Positions 13,652 to 25,449 of a DNA stretch of 64,000 bases are shown piece by piece (position 1 is the first letter of the stretch; each line of letters opens with the position of its first letter). The stretch comes from Maea johnstoni. Taxonomy: Eukaryota > Annelida > Polychaeta > Spionida > Magelonidae. Both the position numbers and the translations under genes were made by a program. The DNA lies in NCBI GenBank assembly GCA_963942565.1, contig OZ012687.1:13261458-13325457 (forward strand), written 5' to 3'. The notes under the pieces are model-generated. The model was not told the origin of the DNA, did no database searches, and worked only from the letters and a program-made list of their open reading frames with translations.

Positions 13652-13946
13652 TCTACCCCCATAGCAGCTTTATAATTGACTGGTGCGTGCTATTCTCACC
13701 TTAAATATCAATATCACAACGACGCAATTATATTATCTATTGCCATCATGAAACACGAGAGGCCAACTAACGTGAGGCCATTCGATGAAAAATATATTTA
13801 TATTTATATTTCCCTCGACCGTTTTTCCCGCCTTCGACATGTACCCAAATACCATCCTTCGATCCCTGGTGGTATCTATAAGTGGTTAACGGTAATGATC
13901 AGACAACTATATATGTCATCAGGGGCAAGCATGGAATTAGCTTTAC

Positions 13947-14224
13947 CTTAGATGAAGAAAAAATGGATATGTAGCCAGAGACCAATTACTATATGGGCTA
14001 TAGTGACGGCCTGGACTCATGCCAGGAGACACTGATCTGGCATCAGCGCGAGGTCACGTGGGAGCAAGTACCAATCAGGGCTCTCGTATCGATTACATAG
14101 CAGAGAAACCTGATTGCCAGCATCAGCTGGGCACCAATTGTGGGCTATTAGTTGACACTGGTTGAGGCTAGCATGTCCAGGTTGACCGGCTGGTTTCAAA
14201 TCCACTTGTGTTAGGTCATCTATG
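13947..14224 (+). mobile_element. MITE family R1, copy 2 (pre-duplication)
   Basis: It starts CTTAGATGAAG and ends TCATCTATG. The exact 7-bp duplication GCTTTAC flanks it at 13940-13946 and 14225-14231. The orthologue is at 28831-29123. Confidence 0.85.
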
Positions 14225-15078
14225 GCTTTACCCTCCTCTGCAGAATGAAAAGCGTCGACTGCTTATGGAGTGGGGTTAGTCGAAAGCTTCCACCGGTATT
14301 CCATAATTACATCCACAATGTAATACATGCTAGTCACTTTCTAGCTCAGGACGACAGAGTAAGTGTCGATTAGAAATTTAAACCCAAATTCGTACCCTAT
14401 AGATGGAAATTTAACATATCAGAAAACGTTATATTTTACTAATGTTAGGTTTACGCAAACCGTCTGTATACCAATCCATTCTTACGACTCTTTTAAAAAT
14501 GTCAGTTTAATTTTCCTGAAATGTTCAATGAGAAAAGAACATAGCAGAGTGATCTTCAAAACAACTTGAATTCATGGTGTCATCGACTTAGTTGGGTTTT
14601 TTTCTCGTATTTTTGAAAAAATAATGCCATTTATGTCACATCTCATTCTCCTATATTGGTTTCTTTCTTTGCTAAACGTATCCCTTCAGAGTTACTGCCA
14701 CTGCCTGGAATACTGTTACGCCATGTCAAAATTATTTTTCTGCTGCTATATAGGATTTATGGGGCAACATCAAGGAACTCGAGAAACACGTTTTTAAGCC
14801 AAAAGTGGTATAAGTCGGAATTGCCGAGTTTTTACCAAATGCTGTCTAAACTGTCTACAGGTCGAACCACTGCATGGGCAAGTTTTTGAAATAGGACTTT
14901 TTGGGGGAGATTTTCATAAAAATGGTGCAAAAGAGTTAACCAATCGGTACCTTTTTCCCGTTTCCTCTTCAAGTATGAGCAAGAGAATGCCATGTTATAC
15001 AGAAACACACACACACACAGATAACTTTTGCAATAAATAAATTGCGAAAGAACGAAAGCCAGCATTCATGATGACACC

Positions 15079-15188
<110 letters not shown>

Positions 15189-16181
15189 TCAAACTAAATA
15201 TCCAATAAGCCCATGCAAGATATATTTGTTGAACCTCAATCTGACGTTTTAAAATAACCCATGCAACATAACTAATACCTTGGATGAAGATTGTGTTTGG
15301 TCATCAAAGCTAATAATTAGCTCCCAGAAAATATTAAAGTTAATTCAGCTTATATACATGCATAGGCTATCCTTTTAAAAGTTAATTTGGATCGGGAACC
15401 TGCCAATAGGGGCACTTTAAAGTTAGAGAAAAGTGATTCAACAGTTTGAATGTGCGTGGTTAAATATTCCAATTTATAATACACTTATTTATATATCCTG
15501 AGTATCTTTTATATTGATATTGAGAGTCATACATTTACTTTTTTGCGTGTTTAATACATGTAAATCATTGTGTATCACCGACGAATAGGGGATTCCAAGT
15601 TCCGGAGGCCTGACGCTTTAGTTTAGATTACACGCAAAAGAGGTCGCTCAAACGAGGGGTTCGTTTTTTCATGTCATGAACAAAAAATGTTTTCACCCGA
15701 TCATCCTAAAATTCAAAACTTGTCTTGAAAGAAATCCTTTTTATTCCACTTGTTATTTCAAATTTAGTGGACGTGAAATTCCAGATTATATTATGCCTTT
15801 GAAACCAATTCTTTCAAGGTGTCCTTTATTTTTGTAGCAATGTGGACCATTTAGAAGAAGTTGAAAATAGTCGGCAACGCATTACAAGCGCAACTCAACA
15901 TTTTGAAGGGTTATGCTACAGGTGTTCGAGGTAATATGGTTAATTAGTTTATACAAAATATCGGCAAATGATAGCTTTAAATTTCATGAAAGACTTTAAA
16001 AAACACACGTATACTTTATGAACAGGATGGTATTTGATGTACTTGTCCCTTGATGACCATAATACTTATTTCTAGGTAACAAGTCAAAAATAAGCTAATT
16101 CCTAAACAGATATTCTTTATGCTGCAATATCACACTATCAAACAACCATACCCTCAACTTTTACCACCATGTTCTGGAACA

Positions 16182-16691
16182 CTTAGATGAAGAAAAGAAT
16201 GGATATGTAGCGAGCGACCAATTACTATATTAGCTATAGTGAAGTGCTGGACTCATGCCTTTTTAAGTTCAAAGTTTTCTTTTGAAGACCCACAAAAAAT
16301 GGCTGTATGTGGTCTCATTCAAAAGAGGAGGTCTTTGAGATTTGTTTTGGCTAATTTTTGTGGGGTTTCTCCACTTATTTGTGGCATTATCACCATGTTT
16401 ATGGTTGGTAAATAAAATAATTCCTTTTCACTTATATGAAGAAAAGAATTACTATATGAGCTATAGTGGAGGGCTTGACTCGTGCCAGAGGTCACTGATC
16501 TGGCATCAGCATGGGGTCATGAGGGAACAATGACCAATCAGGGCTCGGGTATCATTTACATTACAGAGAAACCTGATCGCCAGCATCAACTGAGCAAGTG
16601 CAGTGCACAAATTTTGGGCTATTAGTTGACACTGGTTGAGGCTAGGCTGTTCAGGGTGACCGGCTGGTTTCATACCCACTATTTATCTAAG
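16182..16691 (+). mobile_element. MITE family R1, composite copy 3 (copy A only)
   Basis: R1 termini CTTAGATGA and TATCTAAG enclose an R1 body interrupted at about 16261-16430 by unrelated T-rich sequence, after which R1 resumes. It could be an insertion or two joined copies. Copy B at about 32719 is uninterrupted, so this arrived after the duplication or was lost from B. Confidence 0.65.
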
Positions 16692-16838
16692 GTGAAAAAT
16701 AATGCCACATACGAAATTCTGTGACCAGAATCCTTCCTCATGGGAGAAATCTATACACACTAACAAAAGACCCCTAGTGCGACAATACTCAACCTAGCCT
16801 AGCTACAAGGCTCTATTTTGATTTTACTTTATTTTATA

Positions 16839-17400
16839 TAAATGCCTGTGTGGTGTGAATTATCGGAACCCGTGAATTATCCGAACCTTTGATAATGCGC
16901 ATGCGCGGAAGTGAAAATTTAGCTGCGGTCATAGGAATAAGTAACCATGCACCTCTGAAGCATTTGAAACCGACATTAAGTGCCGTTTAACTGAAATAAA
17001 ATGTTGTTTGAGTAATCTGTTATCTGTATATGCTATGTATACAGATAACATAACACATACAACTTGTTGTCAGTATTCCGCTTTATGAAACTTAACTTAC
17101 GATCGGAACCTGTGCCTCAAAACTTGTGCGATTTACGGTGCCTGAATTGTGATCAACATTTGTACAAATCATTCCATTTACATCACAGAGTATACATAAT
17201 TCCATGTCATAAAGTCTTTTTATTCGTGTTCGTTCAGAAGATAACATGCTACAAGGTGCGAATAATTTGTGGAGTAACCCATTTCCATGGGAAACAAATT
17301 CTATTTTGTACGCGTGAGAATCTGGAACTTCCGCGCCTGACAATTATCAAAGGTAACTCAGTCTCACGTGTTCCGAATATTCACGCCACACCTGCACCTA
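16839..17400. mobile_element. Tigger/pogo-like MITE with ~65-bp inverted ends (copy A only)
   Basis: The left end carries GTGTGGTGTGAATTATC, CCGTGAATTATCCGAACC and CCTTTGATAAT. The right end carries their inverted counterparts, including ATTATCAAAGG and ATATTCACGCCACACC. Both ends abut TATA/TA. The GAATTATCCG words resemble pogo/Tigger (CENP-B-related) termini. The left end includes TGCGCATGCGCGGAAGTG, an NRF1 site fused to an ETS site. The element lies within a ~1-kb stretch (about 16795-17775) absent from copy B. The 122-codon frame at 17064 is not recognisable. Confidence 0.6.
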
Positions 17401-17812
17401 TACTACACAGTAGTAGTGAGTGGCATACGTAACAATAGGACTATATACGCAACAAAAGGACGTCACAACAAAATTTTCCCGTAAATGACGTCATCAATTA
17501 AAAGATTTCGAATTCATTTACGAAGAGCTTCGAGAAACGCAATTTCAGATCTTCGTGTAGACGTTCCTAAATTTAGGAAATTGTAAATTAGGAACGATTC
17601 GTACTTTACGATACGAGAAACAGGCCCCAGGGACTTGTGGCCTACTGTTAGCCATTTAGCTCTCACAATTGCCACACAAGGGGGTTTACTGGGAATAGAT
17701 TTTCAACTGCACTCCTAGCATACCACAGTGCCATCTATCCACAAGGGATGACATTTGAATATGGCCTGGGAAACAGGCTATACTAAACCTTGAGGGAAAC
17801 ACTTTACACGGA

Positions 17813-17850
17813 AGAAGAAGAAGAAGAAGAAGAAGAAGAAGAAGAAGAAA
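17813..17850. repeat. (GAA)n microsatellite
   Basis: A GAA tract; the copy B orthologue at about 33257-33303 is interrupted by GGA. Confidence 0.95.
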
Positions 17851-18264
17851 AATAATAAGAAGAAATACATTTATTTACCTGTTCGTGATTATGTAGAGTG
17901 TAAGACAATATTCGGAATAATCTGGTATATGGTTTCTAAACATATGGAAATACTTTAATAGCAAAGCACTTCTGTTTTGTGTGTCCCACTTGAACATTTC
18001 TTTATACAGTTTTATTATTGTGCCCTATTTGTAGGATTATGAGAAGTTATCGAAACACCTACATAGTGAAGATGCAAATAAAAATCAGGTTGGAACCAGA
18101 AACATGTTTACATGGTGAAAATGCATACGTTGATTGGGAGCCCGATTTACACCTGCTTTGCCCGGTTGCGCCGGGCGAGAAGATGGCATGTTTTGGGTTC
18201 GAGGCATCATTGAAATATTGGCGTCATTTAGAGAGAAAGTCGATCGATCGCCCTAGCAGTAAAC

Positions 18265-18406
18265 ATGGCTTGTTGCTTACCAGGTTCTGATCGTGGTAAA
18301 ATGTACGCTCAATCGCCCGACGGGAGTCTCCCTGATAATTCAGACTGGATGGGAAATTTACCCTCGGTCTTGGCTACTATTCCCCTTAATGCATTGGCCA
18401 TTCCAG
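18265..18406 (+). CDS. PI-PLC X-domain protein A, exon 1
   Basis: This exon encodes residues 1-47 and the first base of codon 48, from ATG at 18265 to CCAG with donor GTAGGT. The product starts MACCLPGSDRG and carries DWMGNLP followed by IPLNALAIPG, the hallmark lead-in to the X-domain of PLCXD1-3 proteins. Splicing to 20986 completes the PGSHDS motif in frame and gives a 333-residue protein, the usual PLCXD length (about 300-345). There is no signal peptide. The upstream 250 bp are shared with copy B, but I see no clear core promoter; a (GAA)n tract lies 400 bp upstream. The start is the only Met upstream of the conserved region and is conserved in both gene copies. Confidence 0.85.
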
Positions 18407-18441
18407 GTAGGTTTGTTGATGTAGCGTGCAATATGTTCAGG

Positions 18442-18706
18442 CTGGGAGTAGTAGACAGGGAGTGGGCACTGTTCATGCGTCATCAAATTTCGCTGCCTCA
18501 CACCACTATGAGTCATAGATAACATGTGTACCCCAGGATTGGCTGCCTGCTGGTTTCACAGGCCCTGGGTCAGACTGAAATTGCCGCGAAACCAATCACG
18601 TGACCAATACTTCCCCAGGCTACACCGCGTAACCCGAGGCGCACATACCCTAGGTACTAGCATGCTGTGCCTATGGGGTTGCGGATCAAGGGGATGTTTT
18701 TCTCTG
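18442..18706 (+). mobile_element. MITE family R2, copy 1 (in PLCXD-A intron)
   Basis: The 265-bp element starts CTGGGAG and ends TTTCTCTG, flanked by the 7-bp duplication GTTCAGG (18435-18441, 18707-18713). Copy B lacks it at the same intron position (34115-34123), giving an empty site. Confidence 0.85.
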
Positions 18707-19189
18707 GTTCAGGGCTTGATTCATCAACATTTTCTGATAACATATTATCAGCAGAAGATCAGCTGCATATGAGAAGTACATTTTTCATTCTGACTCAGGA
18801 TGCATACATGTACTTTCTTGCATTACTACTAACGCTATGTGTGAATGAAGTCACAGAACTGTGACTGAGTAAATGCTTTGAGGACGAGTAAAAAAGGAGA
18901 GGAGTGAGAGAAGGGTTTATATAACCACTAAACAAGGGGAGGGGGAGGGGCGCCACCCCTAGATCAGGGGCCACTTTAGCTAGAGATCTGGGAAAACAGA
19001 CCACTCGACAGATCCTCTGTATTGGGGTGAGCCTGCGAGCCAAAGCGGTTACCGATCCTTACCTACCTAGTACCTACCTACCTCTGAACGTCTCTATCTT
19101 TTTTAAAACTTTTCTTTACAACTGGCAGAATGTAAATAACTGTGTCGAGAGTCATAACTTGAGGTCATCGTTTTTAAGCTGACCAAGAA

Positions 19190-19308
19190 CTTAGATAGAT
19201 AATAAAAACATGGATATGAAACCATCCGGTCAACCTGGACAAGCCCTTCACTATAGCGCATATAGTAATTGGTCTCTCGCTACATATCAATTCTTTTCTT
19301 CATCTAAG
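19190..19308 (-). mobile_element. MITE family R1, copy 4, internally deleted
   Basis: The ends are CTTAGATAG and TTCATCTAAG, with perfect 7-bp duplications CCAAGAA at 19183-19189 and 19309-19315. The body is reduced to 119 bp. The orthologous insertion in copy B begins at 34609 after the same CCAAGAA. Confidence 0.8.
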
Positions 19309-19503
19309 CCAAGAATAGGTTATTTAGATATTTAAATTGACCTCTGCACACTGCAAGGGAGATACACATCACCTAGGTTTAGCCCGAATCTATTTAATAG
19401 TTCAACACCCATTTTAAATATGGATGCTATCTTAAAGGATGAGAAGCTTGAGTTGAAACAACACGGATGTTGCTTGTATAGGCCGAGCAGGCCATAACTA
19501 TCT

Positions 19504-19506
<3 letters not shown>

Positions 19507-19554
<48 letters not shown>
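19507..19554. repeat. (GA)n microsatellite in PLCXD-A intron
   Basis: About 24 GA units; the copy B orthologue at 35257-35354 is roughly twice as long. Confidence 0.95.
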
Positions 19555-19557
<3 letters not shown>

Positions 19558-20190
19558 TTGCATCGTGATTAATACAAAGTTGCATTAAATTTGATAAAAA
19601 GTATCAGTTGAGGGTGGGTGTGGATTTGATGGACTTGGATGACTATAGACCTGCTTTGTGTTGTCTATCCTGGCTAACTTTTCATTTTACTGATTTGTCT
19701 TCATGGCCATTCTAAAAGCATGGATCCAAGCTGTAATTAATAAGTATTTGCTTCTCCTGTGGAGAATTCGCCACAACATATTTCTATCAGACATATCATG
19801 AACATGTTTGACTTGATAATTTGCCCCATGCTGGCAGGTGACAAAAATGTTTATTTATTTTAAAAAGAAATTCTGAAGTCATTTTAAAATTGTACATATG
19901 CTTAAAGCCTGACTAATCGATCATCGGTCAATACTTTGCATGGGAGCATATGTAAGCATCATAGCAGTTGAGGGTTAAAGGTAATAGGTGAATTCCCCTG
20001 TGGTGAATTTGCAGCAAAGGCAAATTTAAATTACAGATTGAATCTGTGTCGCTAGAAAGGCCACATAGATAAATCAGTTAATGAAAAGTCGGCCTTGATA
20101 GACAACACAAACCTGGTCTAGGATGACTAATAAAGGATGGAGAATACAGACCTCACCTGATACCTTTACAGACACACAATGACTCTGAGG

Positions 20191-20503
20191 CAGGGTCTTA
20201 GCCAGGATTCAGAAACTGGGTGCCTAAAATTGGCAATTTTTTTGTAAAATTTTTGGGCGTCCAAATTTTTAAGGGGGACTACTCAAATTTCAACCATAAA
20301 CATGTATAAATTTATTAAAATAAGGCATGATATCCTTATATAATGTCATGGGAATTACATAGGGATAAAAACAAATCCAATTATATACTTGTGATTGACA
20401 TTTTAAGAAATTCCTCAGAAATCTTTTGGGTGTCCTGAGGGGTGCTTTTTAAGGGTTTGGGTGTCCAAAAAGACACCCTGACGCCCTGCTGGCTAAGACC
20501 ATG
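20191..20503. mobile_element. hAT-type MITE (copy A only)
   Basis: The inverted ends are CAGGGTCTTAGCCAGGAT and CTGGCTAAGACCATG. The 8-bp flanks CTCTGAGG and CTTTGAGG differ at one base. Copy B has the empty site at about 38107-38120. CAGGG ends and an 8-bp target are hAT hallmarks. A relative with a perfect 8-bp duplication is at 50018-50329. Confidence 0.8.
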
Positions 20504-20985
20504 CTTTGAGGATAAGCATTTTTGGCAAACCGAGTTTAAAGTACTACAGATTTATTTTAAGCACACATTATGGGCCTGGATTGATTATGTTTTGGATTAG
20601 ATAGTGGTTATGATTTCATGCTATGTTATATCAAAAGATTGACACATATATGTCCGTATATACTAGAAGGCATTAAAAGGTACACTGAAATAGGTTGACA
20701 TCAAGAAAGACTTCATTCCATAACCTCAAATGTTTTTTTTGCATATATACTAGTACTGTATAAATACTATTGTTACCTACATAAATGTGTGTTCTCAGGT
20801 ATTAGTTCATGACAGAAAAAACTGTAAAGTAAAGGCTTGGGGTCCTGGACCTGAATGGCTATATTCTTTTAAATAGTGCCATTATAACTTAATATGCTTC
20901 AACTCAAAAGGAAATTTATTGTATGTATATATGTATGATAAAATATTTACATTTTTTTCTTACTTAAAATTGTATTTCTCTGTAG

Positions 20986-21845
20986 GTTCCCATGACTCTT
21001 TCACAAGTACATTGGACCCTAAATCAGAACTTGCTCCAGATACATCACAAGCAATCAAAGACTTCGTGAAAATCTTTGGTGCGACAGGAAGAGAAGTTGT
21101 TTACCGCTGGTCTGTGACACAGAGCCTTGGATTCACCGAGCAGTTGCATGCTGGGATACGCTACTTCGATTTGCGTGTATCATCCAAAAAAGAAACGGAG
21201 GATTTGTATTTTGTACATAGGATTTATGGCGGAAGGATTGAAGATTCTATGCGAGAAATTAATAGCTTCCTTGACCAACACCAGCGTGAAATTGTCTTAT
21301 TAGATTTTAATCATTTTTACCGAGTCACCGAGGGACAGCATACTCATTTTCTCTCACTCTTGCTAGATATCTTCGGCAGCAAGGTGTGTCCATTTGTGGA
21401 CGTGGAGAGCACTACTCTAGACATGATGTGGGAGAATAATCTACAGGTGATAATATTCTACCATGACGACATCATCAAAGAACACCTGCAGTTTTGGCCA
21501 GGTGACCTCATACCCTCACCGTGGGCTGACAAAACCGAAGTATCAAAACTTATGAAATTCCTTGAGAAAAACTACAAGGAGGGTCGACCCACGGATAAGT
21601 TTTACATCACGCAAGGGATATGCACCCCTGACTCTTATTATGTCATCGCACATTTTGCCACGGATTTGAAGAACGCAATGGCAAAGAAAGTGGCGCCACC
21701 TTTTGTCTCGTGGCTGAAAACTCGGCAGGCAGGATATCAAGGGATAAATATCTGCATCTTGGACTTTGTCGAGATGAGTGACTACATACCTTCTGTTTTA
21801 GAACTAAACAGACAACTTCTCGATTCACTGGACAGACAAACATGA
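20986..21845 (+). CDS. PI-PLC X-domain protein A, exon 2
   Basis: The exon runs from acceptor CTCTGTAG to TGA at 21843 and encodes residues 48-333, nearly the whole X-domain. PI-PLC X-domain proteins are predicted to cleave phosphatidylinositol headgroups by acid-base catalysis with two histidines. The first is His50 in GSHDSFT and the second His125 in YFVH. Also visible are RYFDLRV (residues 106-112), the LLDFNHFY core strand and the QGICTPD segment. There is no Y box, PH or C2 domain, as expected for PLCXD. Paralogue B and the family have Gly after the second His, whereas this copy has Arg126 (codon 21219-21221), which may affect activity. The intron before it (18407-20985, 2579 bp) holds several MITEs. 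The TGA lies only 135 bp before a hAT insertion. Confidence 0.9.
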
Positions 21846-22006
21846 TTTTTATTTCATTATTTTCATGTTATGCCAAGAAGAGAATTTACCTCAATGGTAT
21901 CAGCAACAAAAGCTCTGAGTATTGGTGTTGGAGGTTCAACAAAATTTGTTCCTTAGACTGACCAATTGCGTTCCAAGGCTTTCAATTTGAAGACTGCATC
22001 AATACT

Positions 22007-22753
22007 TTGAACGGGATGTTGGAGGCGGATGGACCACACCTTTTGCTATTCACAGACACCCTCAAAGACGAACCCAGGAACAAATTCAAGGGCAATGCCA
22101 TTGTGTCCACCTACAGAGGCGTTGACCAGGTAGCAGCCTTCCAGGGCACCAAGATTCGGATCATCAGCTCACTGGTGGCCAACCTGAGGAGGCGCTTCCC
22201 ACGGATGGACCTGCTGGAGGCAATGCAGGTGTTTGTTACAAAGGCCCTGCCAGAGGATGCAGCTCAGCTACAAGGATGGGGGAATGGTCATTTGAATGTT
22301 CTCTTGTCTCACTACGGTGATGGCAAGAGGAATACAGATGGCACAATTTTCCACCCTGTAGTTGACCGGGACCAGTGCCGCAACGAATTTGCTGTTTTCA
22401 AGAGAGTGATGTTCCGGAACAAGTCAACCATCACTGATGATGGGGAGATTCGTCTGCTGCGCCCAATGGAGTTGTTCCAGAAGATCTTTGGACAGGAAAA
22501 TGCACACAACAAGGAGGACTTTGCCTCAGTGTACCGACTGATGTCACTGTGCTTGGTCGTCATGGTTGGCAACGCTGAGGCAGAGCGAGCCTTCTCTGTA
22601 CAGAACCGCGTCAAGTCTACCCTCAGGGCGAACCTCAAGATCCAGCAGCTGGACCGGTTGATCAGGGTTCGATATGCCAACATAGACGTGGAGGTTTTCC
22701 CTTTTGCTAGGGCAGCTGAACATTGGCTTGGTGGGCGATTGAGGAGGTTGTAA
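22007..22753 (+). pseudogene. hAT transposase, C-terminal fragment
   Basis: The open frame of about 248 codons begins at TTG/ATG near 22007-22016 and stops at 22751. It could extend in frame upstream to the insertion edge (FQFEDCINTLN). Its end carries the hAT dimerisation signature, with AEAERAFSVQNRVKSTLR followed by LDRLIRVRY. The overall style matches ZNF862-like hAT proteins. The N-terminal zinc finger and most of the catalytic core are absent, so it is not expected to be an active transposase. The frame itself is undamaged, suggesting a recent insertion. Confidence 0.75.
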
Positions 22754-22806
22754 GTTGTTGTTGTTGGTGCTAATATGGGATGATGTTGAGAAAGAATCTT
22801 GGTGCT

Positions 22807-23660
22807 ATTTGACTTGATAAATGCCAAATAAAATAATGTGCTAAATGACTATTTCTTATAATAAAATGTAATAAGTGGTGCCAATAAATAATTTCTTTTG
22901 TATATATATATTGTGATGTATTCTGCTCCTGTGCTTGGTTAGTAATTTTTGAAAATATCATTGATAAATGAATTTGTATACATTAAGACATTATGTGCCA
23001 ATAAATAATTTCTTTTGTATGAGTTAAACAAATTATCTATTAGCACATGCCTTATCTCAATATGTACCATTTATTTATCAAGAGTATTTTTCATATATTT
23101 AGCACAAATCATCACATGATGTGCCAATGATTTATTTTGTATATATTGTAATGAATTTTTGAGAAAATTCTTGATATATAAATTTGAATAAATTAAGACA
23201 AATAGAGCCAATAGATATATTTTCATATCTTCATCTTACATTTTATTGACTTATAAATGGCAAATAAACTGAAGTAGAATTTTTGCAGGTGTTTTATTCT
23301 CATATTCAAAATAAATTAAAAAGTATTTATTGTGATGTGCCAATGATTTATTTTGTATATATCGTAATGAATTCTTGAGAATATTCTTGATAAATAAATT
23401 TGATCAAATTAAGACTAATTATGAGCCAATTCTATTAACTAATAAACTGAAGTAGAATTTTTTGCCAGTTATTATTTTTTTTTACTTTAGTGCTAATGGG
23501 TAATTTTGGATGAAATTGTATATATTATGTTGTGCCAATAAATAACCTTTTTTAAATTTCTGCTAAATGAATGTTTTTAAACATTCTTAATGAATGAAAA
23601 TGTATATATTAATATAATTTATGTCGTGCCAATAGATATTTTCTCTTGTATATATTGTTC
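22807..23660. repeat. Degenerate ~100-bp repeat array in the hAT insertion
   Basis: The word GTGCCAATRAATAAT or GTGCCAATGATTTATT followed by TTGTATATAT recurs near 22879, 22995, 23121, 23337, 23534 and 23626, with shorter relatives near 23208 and 23422. It may be the subterminal repeat region of the parent hAT element. Confidence 0.7.
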
Positions 23661-24883
23661 TTGATCCTTATCCTTGTGAAGTAGGTCTTCTGTTTCAAAA
23701 TTTCAATCTCCCATCCCACTTAGGGGCTGTGGACCCTCCACAACCCCCTTCTTAACGCCACACTGACATATTTTTTCAGTTCAATTTCATAATTTTTATC
23801 ACTTAAACATGTGACACAATAGAGAAAGCATCTAGATAAAGCTAAACGCAGTCTAGAATAGAGTCTGCATGTAGTCTATATCTAGTGTGGGCAACTATAG
23901 GAAAGGAGGGGGTTGCAGGCGTGGTTAGACATTGAAAAAGTGGTTCAGGTAACTGGCATGCTTTCACCTGAAAGCAGAAGAAATAAGTGTAAGTCACCAA
24001 AACCATAAAGAAGTACATGTATAGCAACATGCAGACAACAAAAAAGACAAATATATGAGGTAATAGTACATGTACATATAAAGGAAGGTTGGTAGGGTAC
24101 TGGTGCAACATCAAAAAAGGGTAAAAAAGGTAATTTTTCTTCTGAAAAAGAGAAATACTTTTCATCTGAAATCACTCATTTTGCTCTCAGATAAGGCTGA
24201 GAATGCATCTCAGAGCATCTACAACCCTCTGGCTTCCAAGCTTGTACAGTTACAAGATTTACAGACTGCAAGGGGTCTCGTAGAATAATGATAGCAGAAC
24301 ATCTGATAAAAAAACTGATTTAAGGCAGGTGATGTGTAGAAAAAGCCACAGAAATCATGATATGCGTGTAATATTTATTCTAGAGATGGTTATGTACAAG
24401 ATAGCATTAGCAGGACATCTGATAGTTTAGTACACTTCATTTTCACTGTCTCACCACTGCACAAGGTCTAGGGTTCTAGTACTGCCTGAGGTGTATTAGA
24501 CCACTGTAAGATACTTAGGATAGTTTAGAATTGGACAAAGGGGTAATCAAAATTCTTTTCCATTGTTATTACAGGCTAAAGTTATTTAAGGGGTAACAGG
24601 GATAGTTGTTAAGGTCCCTCTAGTGACATCATTTCAAAAATATTGTATGGCTTATTGGAGAAGGACAGAATGATGATCAGTAAAGAAGAATCTAGTGTTG
24701 TCTGACATATCTAAATAGAAATAGAAACCTGTTTTTTATCTATTATTATACCTCATTTGAATATTCTTGATTCTGGTTGGTCAAGGGCCATAGATTAATG
24801 GTCATGTCATACTCACTCCTTAGCCACAGACGGTAGTCAAAGAAAAAGTGGTTGTTATTCAATTGATCAGCACACAGCAACAG

Positions 24884-24932
24884 CGTGTGTTAATCAATTA
24901 ACACACGGCAACAGCATGTGTTAATTGATTAA
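24884..24932. repeat. Nested palindrome GTGTGTTAATCAATTAACACAC
   Basis: GTGTTAATYRATTAACAC occurs twice, separated by GGCAACAGCA. It is conserved in copy B at about 40228-40281. Confidence 0.75.
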
Positions 24933-25091
24933 CACACGCTAGCTTGAATACCTGCAAACACCCACCGAGTTTACCGGATGACCTACCATTGAAACTAGGT
25001 CAACAAGGCAGACAACAAGTATTTATCCAAAATCTCTGGGGTTCGTCATTTTCCCCCTTTTGTGTTTCGTATTTTGTTCAGTATAATAAAA

Positions 25092-25226
25092 ACAAATATT
25101 ACATTCCTGTTGGTAGTACAACAGGAATAACTTCCCGGTCGAGAGGATTGTCGCACTTGGGCTACGCCCTCGGCCGACAATCCAAGTTATTCCTGTTGTA
25201 CTTCCCACAAGAATGTCATATTTGTA
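25092..25226. repeat. Foldback hairpin, copy A
   Basis: The arms run ACAAATATTACATTC, GTACAACAGGAATAACTT and GGATTGTCG, then their inverted counterparts, around a loop CACTTGGGCTACGCCCTCGG. The orthologue is at 40436-40569. Confidence 0.85.
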
Positions 25227-25449
25227 TAATATATCACAATTGAATTGGTTTGGTAATGGAGGAGACTGTTTCATACTATAATATTATTACTTTGAATATT
25301 ACATATTTTATCATTTCATAAATATATTTTATATTTTACTTCTGTTTACATTGGATTAGATTGTTCATATGTATATTTTTATTGGATTCATATCATATCA
25401 ATTTCAAAATCCATTTGCACTTGGAGTGATAATTATCATAACCCACCGA

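Larger units (their letters stand above)
21978..24233 (+). mobile_element. Truncated hAT element inserted 3' of PLCXD-A
   Basis: A 2256-bp insertion flanked by TTCCAAG (21971-21977 and 24234-24240) is absent from copy B, where TTCCAAG occurs once at about 39559. It contains the C-terminal part of a hAT transposase and then an AT-rich array of degenerate repeats. I see no clear terminal inverted repeats, and the reading frame is open up to the 5' junction, so the 5' part of the element is probably missing. It lies where the PLCXD-A 3' UTR should be and brings an AATAAA at about 22827. Confidence 0.75.

Noticed and set aside
17064-17432. 122-codon plus frame
   Set aside because: Lies inside the Tigger-like MITE and runs across its right end; no transposase features.
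22312-22827. 171-codon minus frame
   Set aside because: Antisense shadow of the hAT transposase fragment.
22879-23640. CRISPR-like spaced repeats
   Set aside because: Unit and spacing are irregular and degenerate, and this is animal nuclear DNA.
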